Made by a program: the position numbers and the translations under genes. A DNA stretch of 64,000 nucleotides from Salegentibacter agarivorans (GTDB lineage Bacteria > Bacteroidota > Bacteroidia > Flavobacteriales > Flavobacteriaceae): contig NZ_FOOH01000009.1 in the NCBI RefSeq assembly GCF_900113135.1, positions 93,924 to 157,923 on the forward strand, written 5' to 3'. The notes beneath the pieces were generated by a model. The model was not told the origin of the DNA. It made no database searches and worked only from the letters and a program-made list of their open reading frames with translations. Each line of letters opens with the position of its first letter. The first letter of the stretch is position 1. Below, one piece after another: positions 20,284-30,682 of the stretch.

Positions 20284-22977
20284 TTAATTGCTTGTCGTAT
20301 CCTTTTTCTGAGTTCTGTTTTTCAGAATTCCGCCTAAAATATTCCGGGCAGCATCTTTAACCTGCTCTTCCTGACTTTTTGGGGTTTGGTCAGTTTTTGG
20401 GGTTTGGGTTTGTGTAGAATCCTGAGAAGTAATGCTATCATTTTGTGGCTTTTGATTTCCACCGGTTTGCTTATTAATAATATCTCTAATTGCATCCTGC
20501 CCGCGTTCTTTAAGGTTTTCTTTTTGTTTTGCAACAATTTTCTGGGTAAGATTGCTAACCGCCTGCTCCATATTGATATTTATCTGCGGATTTTGAAAAG
20601 TTCCTTTTAAACCTATTGGCAGCGCTACTACCATATTCTTAAGTTCATCTCCACTTAATCTGCTAAGGGCATTACCTACCTGACTTCCCAGCATTCTTGC
20701 AGGCACATCGAGACTCAGGTTGTAGTTCATATTCATATCAAAGCCGTGGCCCCCGGAAACTTCTACATTTACGCCCTTTACATCAAAATTAAAGGGTTCA
20801 ATTTGCACCATTCCATCATTAAAGGTCAAACGTGTTTTAAGTTTGTCCAGGTCAATATCCTTTAAATTTATAAAGTCTAACTGCTGGTCTAAACGTGAAA
20901 GTAAAGCAAGTTGTTCAGGATTTACCTCTGCAGTTAGTATTTCCGCCAGTGCATTCCCGGCAAGGGTTGATAATTGCGGAGTAAGATCGTTATTTAAATT
21001 ACCGTTTAACTTAAGGCTGGTCTGTAATTTACCCTGTAAAGCCTGGGCTACCGGTGCGAGGCCCTGTAACATCTCCAATCCGTTAAAAGATTCTGCGATA
21101 TTGAGTGCGTTTAGCGCCAGGTCCATATCAAAAGTTGGTGTTGCTCCTTTAGTAGAAACATTTCCTGCCAGCGCGATATTTCCACCAAAAATATTGGTTG
21201 TGATGTTTTGTAAAGTGGCGGTTTCATCGCGTAAGATAATAGTTCCTTTAGCGTTTTTAAGTTCCAGGTTATCATAGATTACCGTGTTTACATTAAACGC
21301 AAGTTCGGTATCTAAAAATGAAGGAATTTTTACCGCTTCATTGGTGCCCGGAGTAGAAATTTCTCCCGGAGTATCTTCTGGTTTGGTTTCGCTCTGAGAT
21401 TGATTTTTGGTTTCAGCGATCATAAAATCGTTGATGGCAAAAACATTAGAATTTACATTGAAATTTCCTTTTAAATTTTGTTCAGTAAACAAAAAGCCCA
21501 TTAGGTTTTCAATATTTCCCGAAGCTGTAATATCTGTCTGCCCCGTGGTAAGTTTTAATTCAGGTACGCGAACATTACCCTGATTAAAATTCAATCTCGC
21601 ATTAGCGATCTTTACCTCGTTAGGAATTTCTGGCGATTTATAACTGAAATTTCTAATGCTTGCCGTACCGCTACTTTTTACATTTTGATATTGTTCTTTT
21701 TCAATAGAATTCATATCAAATTGCGTGGTAACATCGGCGGTTAAGATTCCATTGAGATCTTGTTCCAGTTCCAGCGGATAAGCCTGGTCTAGGTTCGCTA
21801 AGTTTAAAGTCCCCTGCAGCGCCATATCAACTAACATATTTCCCATTAGGTTTTTTATGCTTCCGTTGGTGGCAAACCTGTCCTGGTCTATTCTAAAGGT
21901 TACATTATCAAAAGTGAGGTAAGTATCTTCAAGTATCCCGGTCTCGTTTAATATCTGGAGATCTATGTTGATGTCCTGAACACTTTTTGGTAGATCTGGA
22001 TATTTAAAGGAGGCATTATCTGAGCTCACTTTAATATCCATTTTTGGAATATAGGTTTCGTCTACAATTCCCTGAATTTTCCCATTAACAATGAAATCTC
22101 CACTAGTTTCTACATTTTCAATGTTTTTTGCGTAGGTCGCAGGAATTACCGCTAAAAAGTTTTTAAAGTCTGAAGAAGGCGTTTGGAAACTTAGATCTAT
22201 CTCGTTATTATCTTCATTCACCTGCACAAACCCTTCAAATGTTAACGGCAACTGATTGATAATTGCTTCGTTCTCAAGGAAAGTATAACGCATATTTTCC
22301 AGATCCATCTGGATCACGGCATCAAGGGAAACCTTGTTTCGGTTCAGGTAATTTGTTCCATCGTAATCTAGAGAAACCAGGGCGTTAGATTTAGTGTCCA
22401 GTTCGCTTTCAGCTAAAGAAAAATCTCCGGTTCCTTCGTGATGCAACTCTTCTACATCCAGTAACAGTTTCTGGCCTTCGTCTAAATATTTTACCCGGGA
22501 ATTATTGATCTCGTAATGTTTAAGATCGAAACTAAATCCCGTGGAAGCGGAGTCGGAAGCTACAGCGGTAGTATCTTCAACTGCAATATCGTAATTGGCA
22601 TTGCCAAGAGAGTCCACTTTAATATTTAGATAAGTGTTGTTGACTTTTATATTGTCTAAAATTTTAGGTTCATCGGCACCTTTAAATAATTCTTTAATAG
22701 ACATTTCCAGTTGCGCTTCCTCCCCAATCGCAAGCGTATCGCCTTTAAAAGGTTCATTATTGATCACGCTGAAATTCTCAATTACCACCGTAGCTTGCGG
22801 GAAACTCCTAAAAAAGCTAAGGCTTATGTCGCTAAATTCAACCTGTGCATCCACACTCTCATTGGCCGTTTTTCGAACATAATCTTTTATTTGTGATTCA
22901 AACAAAAATGGAGCGGCAACCAGTATTACTACAATTACCAGCAATACAATTCCAATTATTTTTAATGCTTTTTTCAT
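20284..22977 (-). CDS. AsmA-family membrane-anchored protein
   Basis: The 897-residue protein has one N-terminal TM segment (about residues 5-27) and a long periplasmic beta-rich body typical of AsmA-like proteins: FSDISLSFFRSFPQATVVIENFSV near the N-terminus, and DVPARMLGSQVGNALSRLSGDELKNMVVALPIGLKGTFQNP near the C-terminus. The last ~90 residues are Q/T/K-rich and low-complexity. Related proteins bridge the envelope and affect lipid or outer-membrane homeostasis; that role is inferred. Confidence 0.88.
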   Translation of the reverse strand: MKKALKIIGIVLLVIVVILVAAPFLFESQIKDYVRKTANESVDAQVEFSDISLSFFRSFPQATVVIENFSVINNEPFKGDTLAIGEEAQLEMSIKELFKGADEPKILDNIKVNNTYLNIKVDSLGNANYDIAVEDTTAVASDSASTGFSFDLKHYEINNSRVKYLDEGQKLLLDVEELHHEGTGDFSLAESELDTKSNALVSLDYDGTNYLNRNKVSLDAVIQMDLENMRYTFLENEAIINQLPLTFEGFVQVNEDNNEIDLSFQTPSSDFKNFLAVIPATYAKNIENVETSGDFIVNGKIQGIVDETYIPKMDIKVSSDNASFKYPDLPKSVQDINIDLQILNETGILEDTYLTFDNVTFRIDQDRFATNGSIKNLMGNMLVDMALQGTLNLANLDQAYPLELEQDLNGILTADVTTQFDMNSIEKEQYQNVKSSGTASIRNFSYKSPEIPNEVKIANARLNFNQGNVRVPELKLTTGQTDITASGNIENLMGFLFTEQNLKGNFNVNSNVFAINDFMIAETKNQSQSETKPEDTPGEISTPGTNEAVKIPSFLDTELAFNVNTVIYDNLELKNAKGTIILRDETATLQNITTNIFGGNIALAGNVSTKGATPTFDMDLALNALNIAESFNGLEMLQGLAPVAQALQGKLQTSLKLNGNLNNDLTPQLSTLAGNALAEILTAEVNPEQLALLSRLDQQLDFINLKDIDLDKLKTRLTFNDGMVQIEPFNFDVKGVNVEVSGGHGFDMNMNYNLSLDVPARMLGSQVGNALSRLSGDELKNMVVALPIGLKGTFQNPQININMEQAVSNLTQKIVAKQKENLKERGQDAIRDIINKQTGGNQKPQNDSITSQDSTQTQTPKTDQTPKSQEEQVKDAARNILGGILKNRTQKKDTTSN

Positions 22978-23119
22978 TTCTTAAAAATTTTTATTCCAAT
23001 TTTAGATTAAACACAAGCTCCAAATTTTATCCTGTGAATTACCAATCTTTGGGTCCAGCAGCATGTTGGTTTCATTTCTATATTATTTAATTCAAACCAA
23101 TTAAGCTGGTTTATTTAAA

Positions 23120-23818
23120 TTAATCATATTTTAATTCTTCGCCTTGCTTCAATTTAAATCGCTTTCTAAAAGCAAAGACCGAAGCGTAGAGCAGCGGAGT
23201 ATCCAGCGCGGCAACGATTACTTTAAATAAAAATCCGCTAAGTAAAAGTGCGCCAAATAAGTCCCATTCAATTTTATTAAAACTACAGAGCAAAAACAAG
23301 ACCGAAAACGTATCTACAAACTGCGAGAGAAAGGTAGAAAAGTTATTCCGGAGCCATAAATGTTTTCCTTTGGTCAATCTTTTCCAAAAATGGAATAAGT
23401 GAATATCTATATACTGTGCCAATAAATAGGCAACCATTGAGGCAAAAACGGCAATAGTGGTAGCGCCAAAAACCTGTGTAAACAAAGCGTCGCCTATGGG
23501 AGACCATTCGGTAGCGGGCACGGCATCTGCAGTGTAAATTATCAACAAAGAAAAGAACGAAGCAAAAATTCCCGTGGTTACTACCTGGTTGGCTTTTTTC
23601 TTACCGTAAATCTCGCTAATAATATCGGTGATCAAAAAAGTAACCGGATACGGTAAAATTCCAACAGAAATTTCAAATGTATAGAGCCCAAAAAAATCCC
23701 AGCTAAAGAATTTCTGAAATATTAGGTTCGAAACAACCAATGAGGCGATAAAAAGCCCGGCCAATATTAAATATACGCGCTGTGCCGCAAGTTTGTCTTT
23801 CAGTAAAAGTTTAGCCAA
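23120..23818 (-). CDS. Queuosine precursor transporter (YhhQ family)
   Basis: This 232-residue integral membrane protein (about six TM segments) matches the YhhQ/DUF165 family, which imports preQ0/preQ1 for queuosine tRNA modification. Characteristic segments are GILPYPVTFLITDIISEIYGKKKA and WLRNNFSTFLSQFVDTFSVLF. It lies alone between the AsmA gene and the divergent folK gene. Confidence 0.9.
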   Translation of the reverse strand: MAKLLLKDKLAAQRVYLILAGLFIASLVVSNLIFQKFFSWDFFGLYTFEISVGILPYPVTFLITDIISEIYGKKKANQVVTTGIFASFFSLLIIYTADAVPATEWSPIGDALFTQVFGATTIAVFASMVAYLLAQYIDIHLFHFWKRLTKGKHLWLRNNFSTFLSQFVDTFSVLFLLCSFNKIEWDLFGALLLSGFLFKVIVAALDTPLLYASVFAFRKRFKLKQGEELKYD

Positions 23819-23924
23819 ATTTATTTTTTAAGTCTTCCTACAAAATTAGGGGTATGTGATTTTGTTTTACTTAATTTGCTGTGAAATTTACAGGATAAGC
23901 TTTAATAATTTTTCTTCAGTTAGT

Positions 23925-25052
23925 TTGAATTCCCCAAAAATAGTACATATCGCCCTGGGAAGCAATGTGGGCAACCGCTTTGAGCTTCTGCAAAATGCAC
24001 TGCATAAATTATATTTAGAAATTGGCGAGGTGCAACAGGTATCGCAGGTTTATGAAACGCCCGCCTGGGGTTTTGAGGGCAATGCTTTTTTAAACGCCTG
24101 TATTGCCGTTTCTACCAGATTTTCTGCGGAAGAAATTCTTCGGAAATTATTAAAGATTGAAGCTGATGCCGGTCGAGTTCGCTCTGATGCTAAAAATTAC
24201 CAAAACCGAAGCCTGGATCTGGATATTCTTCTTTTTGAAGATGAAATTTTAGAAACCTCAGATTTGATAGTGCCGCATCCTGCAATGCAAAACCGAAAAT
24301 TTGTGTTGTTACCTTTGGCCGATATCGCTGCTAAGGAGCATCATCCTATTTTTCAAGTTTCTATTGAAAAATTACTGAAGCGGGTTGAGGACAATTCAGA
24401 AATAAAAGCGATTCCTGAAAAGCTAGAGATTCCTAAAAAAGCATTCAATTTAAATAACCTGAATTATATCGCGGTTGAAGGAAATATTGGTGCCGGGAAA
24501 ACCAGCTTTTCTACCATGGTTTCCGAAGATTTTAATGCAAAACTCATTTTAGAAAGGTTTAAAGACAATCCGTTTTTACCAAAATTCTACGAGAACAAAG
24601 AGCGATATGCTTTTCCCTTGGAAATGTCTTTTCTGGCCGATCGCTATCAGCAACTTTCAGACGATTTAGCGCAATATGATCTTTTTAAAGATTTTGTGAT
24701 CTCAGATTACGATGTTTTTAAGTCGCTTATTTTTGCTAAAATCACGCTGCTTGAAGACGAATATGCTTTATATCACAAGCTTTTTCATTTAATGTACAAG
24801 GAATTGGTAAAGCCAGATCTTTACATTTATCTCTACCAAAATACAGATCGACTATTGGAGAATATCAAGGCTCGCGGTCGTGATTACGAGCAGAATATTC
24901 AGCCAGATTATTTAGTGGAAATCAATAAAAGTTACCTGAATTTTATAAAGACCCAAACCAATATGAAGGTGCAGATTGTAGATATTTCCGGGAAAGACTT
25001 TGTAAATAACCGCCTGGATTATTTGTCGATTTTAGAAGAGATCAAAGCCTAA
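23925..25052 (+). CDS. folK: FolK-deoxynucleoside kinase fusion
   Basis: The N-terminal ~150 residues are 6-hydroxymethyl-7,8-dihydropterin pyrophosphokinase (ALGSNVGNR, VYETPAWGFEGNAFLNA, RSLDLDILLF), the step before dihydropteroate synthase in folate synthesis. From about residue 180 a deoxynucleoside kinase domain follows, with the P-loop EGNIGAGKTSF, the segment FLADRYQQLSD and the lid region IKARGRDYEQNI. The fusion recurs in Bacteroidota. The start is uncertain: I prefer the TTG at 23925 (MNSPKIVHIALGSN); a GTG at 23856 is possible. Confidence 0.88.
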   Translation: MNSPKIVHIALGSNVGNRFELLQNALHKLYLEIGEVQQVSQVYETPAWGFEGNAFLNACIAVSTRFSAEEILRKLLKIEADAGRVRSDAKNYQNRSLDLDILLFEDEILETSDLIVPHPAMQNRKFVLLPLADIAAKEHHPIFQVSIEKLLKRVEDNSEIKAIPEKLEIPKKAFNLNNLNYIAVEGNIGAGKTSFSTMVSEDFNAKLILERFKDNPFLPKFYENKERYAFPLEMSFLADRYQQLSDDLAQYDLFKDFVISDYDVFKSLIFAKITLLEDEYALYHKLFHLMYKELVKPDLYIYLYQNTDRLLENIKARGRDYEQNIQPDYLVEINKSYLNFIKTQTNMKVQIVDISGKDFVNNRLDYLSILEEIKA

Positions 25053-25078
25053 TGATTTCCTAGAAGTAGGAAGTTCCT

Positions 25079-25645
25079 CTAGTGAGCCATATAAGATTGC
25101 TCACGATTATTGGTGGTTATTTTAGAAAATAGATCCCATAAAACCACGCCTACACTAACCGCAATATTTAGCGAATGTTTACTACCTAATTGCGGGATTT
25201 CAATAATTCCATCACTCGCCGAAACTACTTTTTGTTGTACTCCTTTTACCTCGTTACCAAAAACCACGGCGATTTTTTCACCCGGTTGGGCTTTAAAATC
25301 ATTTAGCATCACCGAGCCTTCAGCTTGTTCAATTGAAAATACTTTTGTTTTCTCTCGTTGAAGTTTTTCCACTACCTCCAGCGTGTTTTCCGTATATTCC
25401 CAGTCTACGGTTTCAGTTGCGCCTAAAGCGGTTTTCTGAATATCTTTATGAGGTGGTTGTGCGGTAATTCCGCAGAGATAAATCTTTTCGATTAAAAAAG
25501 CATCGGCACTACGAAAAACCGAACCAATATTATTTAAGCTTCTAATATTGTCTAGAATCAGAATAATAGGTGTCTTCTCAGCTTTCTTGAATTCCTCAAT
25601 AGATTTTCGGTCCAGTTCGCTGTTTTTTAATTTTCGGTTTTCCAT
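25079..25645 (-). CDS. TrmH/SpoU-family RNA 2'-O-methyltransferase
   Basis: The 188-residue protein is a SPOUT-class methyltransferase that would methylate a ribose of tRNA or rRNA using S-adenosylmethionine. The three SpoU motifs are visible: NIRSLNNIGSVFRSADAF, VFGNEVKGV, and IPQLGSKHSLNIAVSVGVVLW, which forms the knot. It lacks an N-terminal substrate-recognition domain, so the exact target is not readable. It converges with the folK fusion; a short hairpin (TTCCTA/TAGGAA, 25057-25072) lies between them. Confidence 0.88.
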   Translation of the reverse strand: MENRKLKNSELDRKSIEEFKKAEKTPIILILDNIRSLNNIGSVFRSADAFLIEKIYLCGITAQPPHKDIQKTALGATETVDWEYTENTLEVVEKLQREKTKVFSIEQAEGSVMLNDFKAQPGEKIAVVFGNEVKGVQQKVVSASDGIIEIPQLGSKHSLNIAVSVGVVLWDLFSKITTNNREQSYMAH

Positions 25646-25808
25646 AGCGGCAAAATTAATAAGAATGCGAGGAAATAAATTAATTTAAATCTAAAAAGAC
25701 TGGAGTTGATAAGCAGGGATTTTTAATTCGAATCTTTCGTAATTACGGGTTTCATAGGTTATTTACATTTTAGTTTTATATTAGTAAATGATAAAATATT
25801 CCTCTAGT

Positions 25809-28800
25809 ATGATATATAAAACTACTTCCCTGCTACTTTTTTTCTTCCTGTCTGTCACTCTTGCAGCCCAGGATATTAATAAAGAAGATACCCGTTTACT
25901 TTCAAAACCCGCGATGAGTGATTCTCAAATCGCTTTTATTTATGCCGAAGATCTTTGGGTGGCAAATAAAGATGGCTCTTCACCAAGAAGACTTACAGTA
26001 GATGATGGGATTGAATCCAATCCTGTTTTTTCACCAGACGGAAGTTTAATAGCTTTTAATGCAGAATATGATGGAAATACCGATGTATATGTGGTTCCTG
26101 CTAATGGTGGCGTGCCTGAGCGCCTTAGTTGGCACCCCGGGAGCGACCTGGTTCGTGGTTTTACACCAGATGGTTCTGCTGTACTATTTGGTTCTCAGCG
26201 TAGTGTTTTTACAAATAGATATATGAAACTCTTTGAGGTTTCAGTAAAGGGTGGCCAGGTTAAAGAACTGGAGATTCCAAATGCCTTTTGGGCAGATTAT
26301 TCAGACGATGGAAAATACATTGCTTATACGCCACTTTTCGAAGCTTTTAATCAATGGAAATATTATCGTGGTGGTACTGCTTCTCGAATTTGGATCTTTG
26401 ATACCAATGACCATTCTGTTACAGAAATTTCGAAACCGGAAGGTGGAAGCAACGATACCAGGCCTCAATGGCTGGGTGATAAAGTTTATTTCAGGAGTGA
26501 CAGGAATGGAGAATTCAATTTGTACAGTTATGATATGAATTCCAAAGAGATTACTCAACTTACCAATTTTAAAGATTTCCCGGTTTTAGATCTTTCCGCA
26601 GGAAATGATGAAATCATTTTTGAGCAAGCCGGATACCTGCATACCTATAATCCGGAAACTAATACTACTGAAAAAATAGAGGTTGGGATCGCGACAGATC
26701 TTCTTGAACTGCGCCCAAGGTTTGTAAAGGGTGATGAATATATTCGTACCGCCTCCGTTTCGCCTACCGGTGCAAGGGTGGTAATGGATTTTAGAGGGGA
26801 AATAGTAACGGTGCCCGCTGAAAAAGGCGATGTGGTTAATATAACTGAAACCCCGGGGGTGCACGAACAAGACCCTGTATGGTCTCCAAATGGAAAATTC
26901 ATCGCGTATGTTAGCGATGAAAGCGGAGAATATGCACTGCACGTTCAGGATCAAAGCGAACAAAAAGAGGCTAAAAAATTTAAACTTGAGGGTGCAGGTT
27001 TTTATGCTTATCCAAAGTGGTCGCCAGATAGTAAGAAAATAAGTTTTGTAGATAATGGGCGTAATCTTTATGTGTTAAACATAGATTCCGGAAAAGTGAC
27101 AAAAGTTTCTCAGGATGAACGATATATACCGGGAGTTTTTAGGAACCTTTTTGGTAGTTGGTCTCACGATTCTAATTGGATTAGTTACACCATAGTAACA
27201 GGAACCAGCTTTGAACAGGCCTATGTGTATTCGCTTTCAGAAGATAAATCTTATGCAATTTCCGATGGTTTCTCCAGCGTTTCAAGTCCGGTTTTTGATC
27301 CAAGCGGAAAATATCTTTATATGTTAGCTTCTACAGATGCCGGGCCGGTGGTGAATTGGTTTGATCAGTCTAACCAGGATATGGAAATGACCAGTTCGAT
27401 TTACCTGGTGACTTTACAGAAGGATGTAGAATCTCCATTTGCAAGAGAAAACGATGTTGAAAAGATTGAGCAGGCAGAAAAAGAGGAAGAGAAAAAGAAG
27501 AAGGCGGAAGAAGAGGATAAAGAAATCAAAGTTCCCGACTTGAAAATTGATTTCGAGGGAATAGAAAACAGGATCGTGGATGTACCGCTTCCTGCCGGCA
27601 AGTATGCTAACCTAAGTTCGCCAAAAGAAGGAAATCTCTATTATTTAGCTTATCCTCCTCACGAGCAAAACAAGGGAACTCTAAATCTGTACAATCTTAA
27701 AGAAAGGGAGAATAAGAAGATAATGCCTGCCACTTTTTACGAGATATCTGCCAATGGAAAAAAGATACTTTATAAGGCAGAAGAAAAATGGGGTCTCGTT
27801 GAAATTGATAAAATTGAAGAAAAGCGAACGCTTAATACCGGTGATATTCAGGTTAAAATTGATCCCGTAGCAGAATGGCCAAATATTTTTGATGAGGCCT
27901 GGCGAGTTAATCGAGACTACTTTTATGATCCCGGGATGCACGGCGTAGACTGGGATAAAATGAAAGAAAAATATCAGCCTTTTATAGGAGATGTTACTTC
28001 CCGAAGCGACCTCTACCGGGTGATGGAATGGATGTTTAGTGAACTTGGAGTTGGGCATCACAGGTTTTCCGGTAGAGGTGACAGGCTTCATTCTAAAGAA
28101 TCTGTAAAAGGAGGTCTCTTGGGAGCAGATTTCAGTATAGAAGATGACAGGTATAGGTTTGAGAAAATCTATGGCGGGCTCAATTGGAACCCTAATTTGC
28201 GTTCTCCCCTTACCGAACCCGGAGTAGATGTGAAAGAAGGCGATTATCTATTGGCAGTAGATGGAGAAGAGCTAGAGGCTAGTGATAATATCTATAAGTT
28301 ATTTGAAAATACGGCCGGGAAAATAGTGATGCTCACCGTGGGTCCTAATCCTAATATGAAGAATTCAAGAAAAATTAAAGTAACTCCGGTTGAAAATGAA
28401 ATTGCTTTAAGAAACCGCGATTGGATAGAAGGCAATATTCAAAAAGTTCACGAAGCTACCGATGGCCGGGTTGCCTATGTTTATGTGCCAAATACTGCCA
28501 CGGAGGGACATGAGTACTTCAAACGCTACTTCTTTCCGCAGGCGAACAAGCAGGCGATTATTGTAGATGAACGTTTTAATGGCGGTGGCCAACTGGCAGA
28601 TTATGTTATAGATATTCTTAAAAAACCAGAGCAGGCACACTGGAGGTTTCGCTATGGAAAAGATCTAAAATCGCCAAGTGCTTCTATACAGGGGCCAAAA
28701 GTGATGATTACTGATGAAACTTCAGGTTCCGGTGGGGATTATCTGCCGTGGATGTTTAGAAAATTTGATCTTGGAACTATCGTTGGAAAAACTACCTGGG

Positions 28801-29069
28801 GCGGCCTGGTAGGCGTATTGGGTTATCCTGAATTTATAGATGGCGGCTCTGTTACCGCACCTAATGTTGCTTTTTATACCGAAGAAGGTTTTAGTGTAGA
28901 AAACGAAGGAGTAGCACCAGATGTTGAGGTGGAACAATGGCCGGAAGAAGTTCTTGAAGGAAGAGACCCTCAACTGGAAAAAGCCATTGAGATTGTGCTG
29001 AAACAGCTGGAGGCTAATCCGCCGGCAGAAGTGCCTTCCCCGGTATATCCTGATAAAACTGATAACTAA
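25809..29069 (+). CDS. Tricorn-like S41 family peptidase
   Basis: The protein (1086 residues from the ATG at 25809) has a signal peptide ending LAAQ, then beta-propeller repeats of the TolB/WD40-like type (for example GIESNPVFSPDGSLIAFNAEYDG), a charged K/E-rich linker near residues 555-580, a PDZ-like region (GDYLLAVDGEELE) and a C-terminal S41 protease domain with the nucleophile segment TSGSGGDYLPWMF. This is the tricorn protease homologue layout. It is probably periplasmic and processes peptides. An in-frame ATG at 25788 is the alternative start. Confidence 0.92.
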   Translation: MIYKTTSLLLFFFLSVTLAAQDINKEDTRLLSKPAMSDSQIAFIYAEDLWVANKDGSSPRRLTVDDGIESNPVFSPDGSLIAFNAEYDGNTDVYVVPANGGVPERLSWHPGSDLVRGFTPDGSAVLFGSQRSVFTNRYMKLFEVSVKGGQVKELEIPNAFWADYSDDGKYIAYTPLFEAFNQWKYYRGGTASRIWIFDTNDHSVTEISKPEGGSNDTRPQWLGDKVYFRSDRNGEFNLYSYDMNSKEITQLTNFKDFPVLDLSAGNDEIIFEQAGYLHTYNPETNTTEKIEVGIATDLLELRPRFVKGDEYIRTASVSPTGARVVMDFRGEIVTVPAEKGDVVNITETPGVHEQDPVWSPNGKFIAYVSDESGEYALHVQDQSEQKEAKKFKLEGAGFYAYPKWSPDSKKISFVDNGRNLYVLNIDSGKVTKVSQDERYIPGVFRNLFGSWSHDSNWISYTIVTGTSFEQAYVYSLSEDKSYAISDGFSSVSSPVFDPSGKYLYMLASTDAGPVVNWFDQSNQDMEMTSSIYLVTLQKDVESPFARENDVEKIEQAEKEEEKKKKAEEEDKEIKVPDLKIDFEGIENRIVDVPLPAGKYANLSSPKEGNLYYLAYPPHEQNKGTLNLYNLKERENKKIMPATFYEISANGKKILYKAEEKWGLVEIDKIEEKRTLNTGDIQVKIDPVAEWPNIFDEAWRVNRDYFYDPGMHGVDWDKMKEKYQPFIGDVTSRSDLYRVMEWMFSELGVGHHRFSGRGDRLHSKESVKGGLLGADFSIEDDRYRFEKIYGGLNWNPNLRSPLTEPGVDVKEGDYLLAVDGEELEASDNIYKLFENTAGKIVMLTVGPNPNMKNSRKIKVTPVENEIALRNRDWIEGNIQKVHEATDGRVAYVYVPNTATEGHEYFKRYFFPQANKQAIIVDERFNGGGQLADYVIDILKKPEQAHWRFRYGKDLKSPSASIQGPKVMITDETSGSGGDYLPWMFRKFDLGTIVGKTTWGGLVGVLGYPEFIDGGSVTAPNVAFYTEEGFSVENEGVAPDVEVEQWPEEVLEGRDPQLEKAIEIVLKQLEANPPAEVPSPVYPDKTDN

Positions 29070-29144
29070 TATTCTTTCGACTTAATTTAAATTTAGAAAG
29101 CGGGAATTTGAATTACCAGGTGCGCGTCTAAAAGTCTTATAAAA

Positions 29145-30539
29145 ATGAATAAACTCACTTATTTCTTATTGCTAGCAATTACCCTGTCATCTTGCAAGAA
29201 TAAGGAAGTCAAAGCCTACGATCTTGTTATTTATAATGCTCAAATTATAGATGTAGAGAGTGAAAGTCTAAGCAAAGGACAATCAATTTTTATTTCAGAT
29301 GGTGAAATTGTTGAGGTTCGTGAAAGTATTGAGAATGAGAAATTTGTTGCCGATCGATTAATTGATGCCGAAGGAAAGTTTGTAATACCGGGACTATGGG
29401 ATAACCACGTTCATTTTAGAGGGGGTGATACTTTGGTAGAAGAAAACAAAGACCTTCTACCACTTTTTTTAGCATACGGAATTACCACTGTACGCGATGC
29501 CGGTGGTGATATCACTCCGAGTGTAATGGAATGGAAAGATCAAATTGCTAATAGTGAATTAGATGGTCCCAGGATTTTTAGTTCGGGGCCCAAGCTGGAT
29601 GGTGATAAACCGGCCTGGCCTGGGTCTATAAAAGTTTCAAATTCGAGCGATATTGGAGCTGCCTTAGATTCCCTGGAGAAATTAGATGTAGATTACGTAA
29701 AGACCTATGATGGAAATCTTTCCGCAGAAAATTATTACAATATCATTAAAGAAACTGAAAAACGTGGCCTAAAAATCACCGGCCATATGCCCATGAGCGC
29801 CGATTTCATGAAAGCGGTTTCGTTAGGTCTTGATGGTGCCGAGCATATGTATTATCCACTGAAAGCCTGTTCTCCTGCCGCCGACAGTCTTACTAAACCC
29901 GATCTTGGCTACGGAATGATAGAACCATTAATAGATACCTACGATCCCGAACTTGCAGCAGAGGTTTTTGCTAAAATGAGTCAAGAAAATGTATACGTAA
30001 CCCCCACACTTTATATAGGTAAAACCTTGGCGGAAATTTTGGAAGTAGATCACAGGCAGGATTCATTGTTAAACTATATTGGTCCCGGAATTCAAAAAAC
30101 CTACCAAGGTAGAATAGAAGGAGCAAAAAGAGCAAAAGCATCCGGTAGTAAGATGAGGGAAAAAATGGAAGAAATAAGTGTGCGAATGATTGAGCCAATG
30201 GAGAATGCGGGCGTTAAGCTTTTAGCAGGTTCAGATTGTGGGGCATTTAATTCTTATGTCTATCCCGGCGAATCTTTGCACGGGGAATTAAATGCCCTTT
30301 CTAAAGCAGGTTTAAGTAATGCCCAGGTATTAAAAAGCTCTATAATTAACGGCCCCGAATTTCTGGATCTTGGAGATAAATATGGAAGTGTGGAAGAAGG
30401 AAAAATAGCCGATCTCTTGCTTTTGGAAAATAATCCTCTTGAAAATTTGCAGAACCTAAAGGAAATCACAGCGGTAATAAAAAGCGGAAAGGTGTTTACC
30501 CGTGAAGATTTGGGAAAAATGCTTCAGGATATTCAATAA
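29145..30539 (+). CDS. Amidohydrolase family lipoprotein
   Basis: The 464-residue protein has a lipoprotein signal with Cys17 (AITLSSC) and an amidohydrolase fold: the metal-binding HxH in WDNHVHFRGG near residue 88, a further histidine in TGHMPMSADF and in GAEHMYYP, and the catalytic aspartate in LAGSDCGAF. It resembles imidazolonepropionase- or prolidase-like periplasmic hydrolases. It follows the tricorn-like protease by 75 bp, so joint peptide breakdown is plausible, though not proven. The substrate is unknown. Confidence 0.88.
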   Translation: MNKLTYFLLLAITLSSCKNKEVKAYDLVIYNAQIIDVESESLSKGQSIFISDGEIVEVRESIENEKFVADRLIDAEGKFVIPGLWDNHVHFRGGDTLVEENKDLLPLFLAYGITTVRDAGGDITPSVMEWKDQIANSELDGPRIFSSGPKLDGDKPAWPGSIKVSNSSDIGAALDSLEKLDVDYVKTYDGNLSAENYYNIIKETEKRGLKITGHMPMSADFMKAVSLGLDGAEHMYYPLKACSPAADSLTKPDLGYGMIEPLIDTYDPELAAEVFAKMSQENVYVTPTLYIGKTLAEILEVDHRQDSLLNYIGPGIQKTYQGRIEGAKRAKASGSKMREKMEEISVRMIEPMENAGVKLLAGSDCGAFNSYVYPGESLHGELNALSKAGLSNAQVLKSSIINGPEFLDLGDKYGSVEEGKIADLLLLENNPLENLQNLKEITAVIKSGKVFTREDLGKMLQDIQ

Positions 30540-30682
30540 TAGTTTCAGCTGCCCAATTTAGCATAGTTAATTAGTTAGGATATATTATTTTCGAAATTCA
30601 ATTTTCAAGTATAAATAAGGGAAAAACCCCAGTTCGCAAATCATACAATCGCTTATCTTTAATAGGATAAAAATGGAATGTT

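Noticed and set aside
26586..26963. 125-residue minus-strand ORF within the tricorn-like protease gene
   Set aside because: It is fully antisense to a protein with clear domain structure and has no recognisable features.
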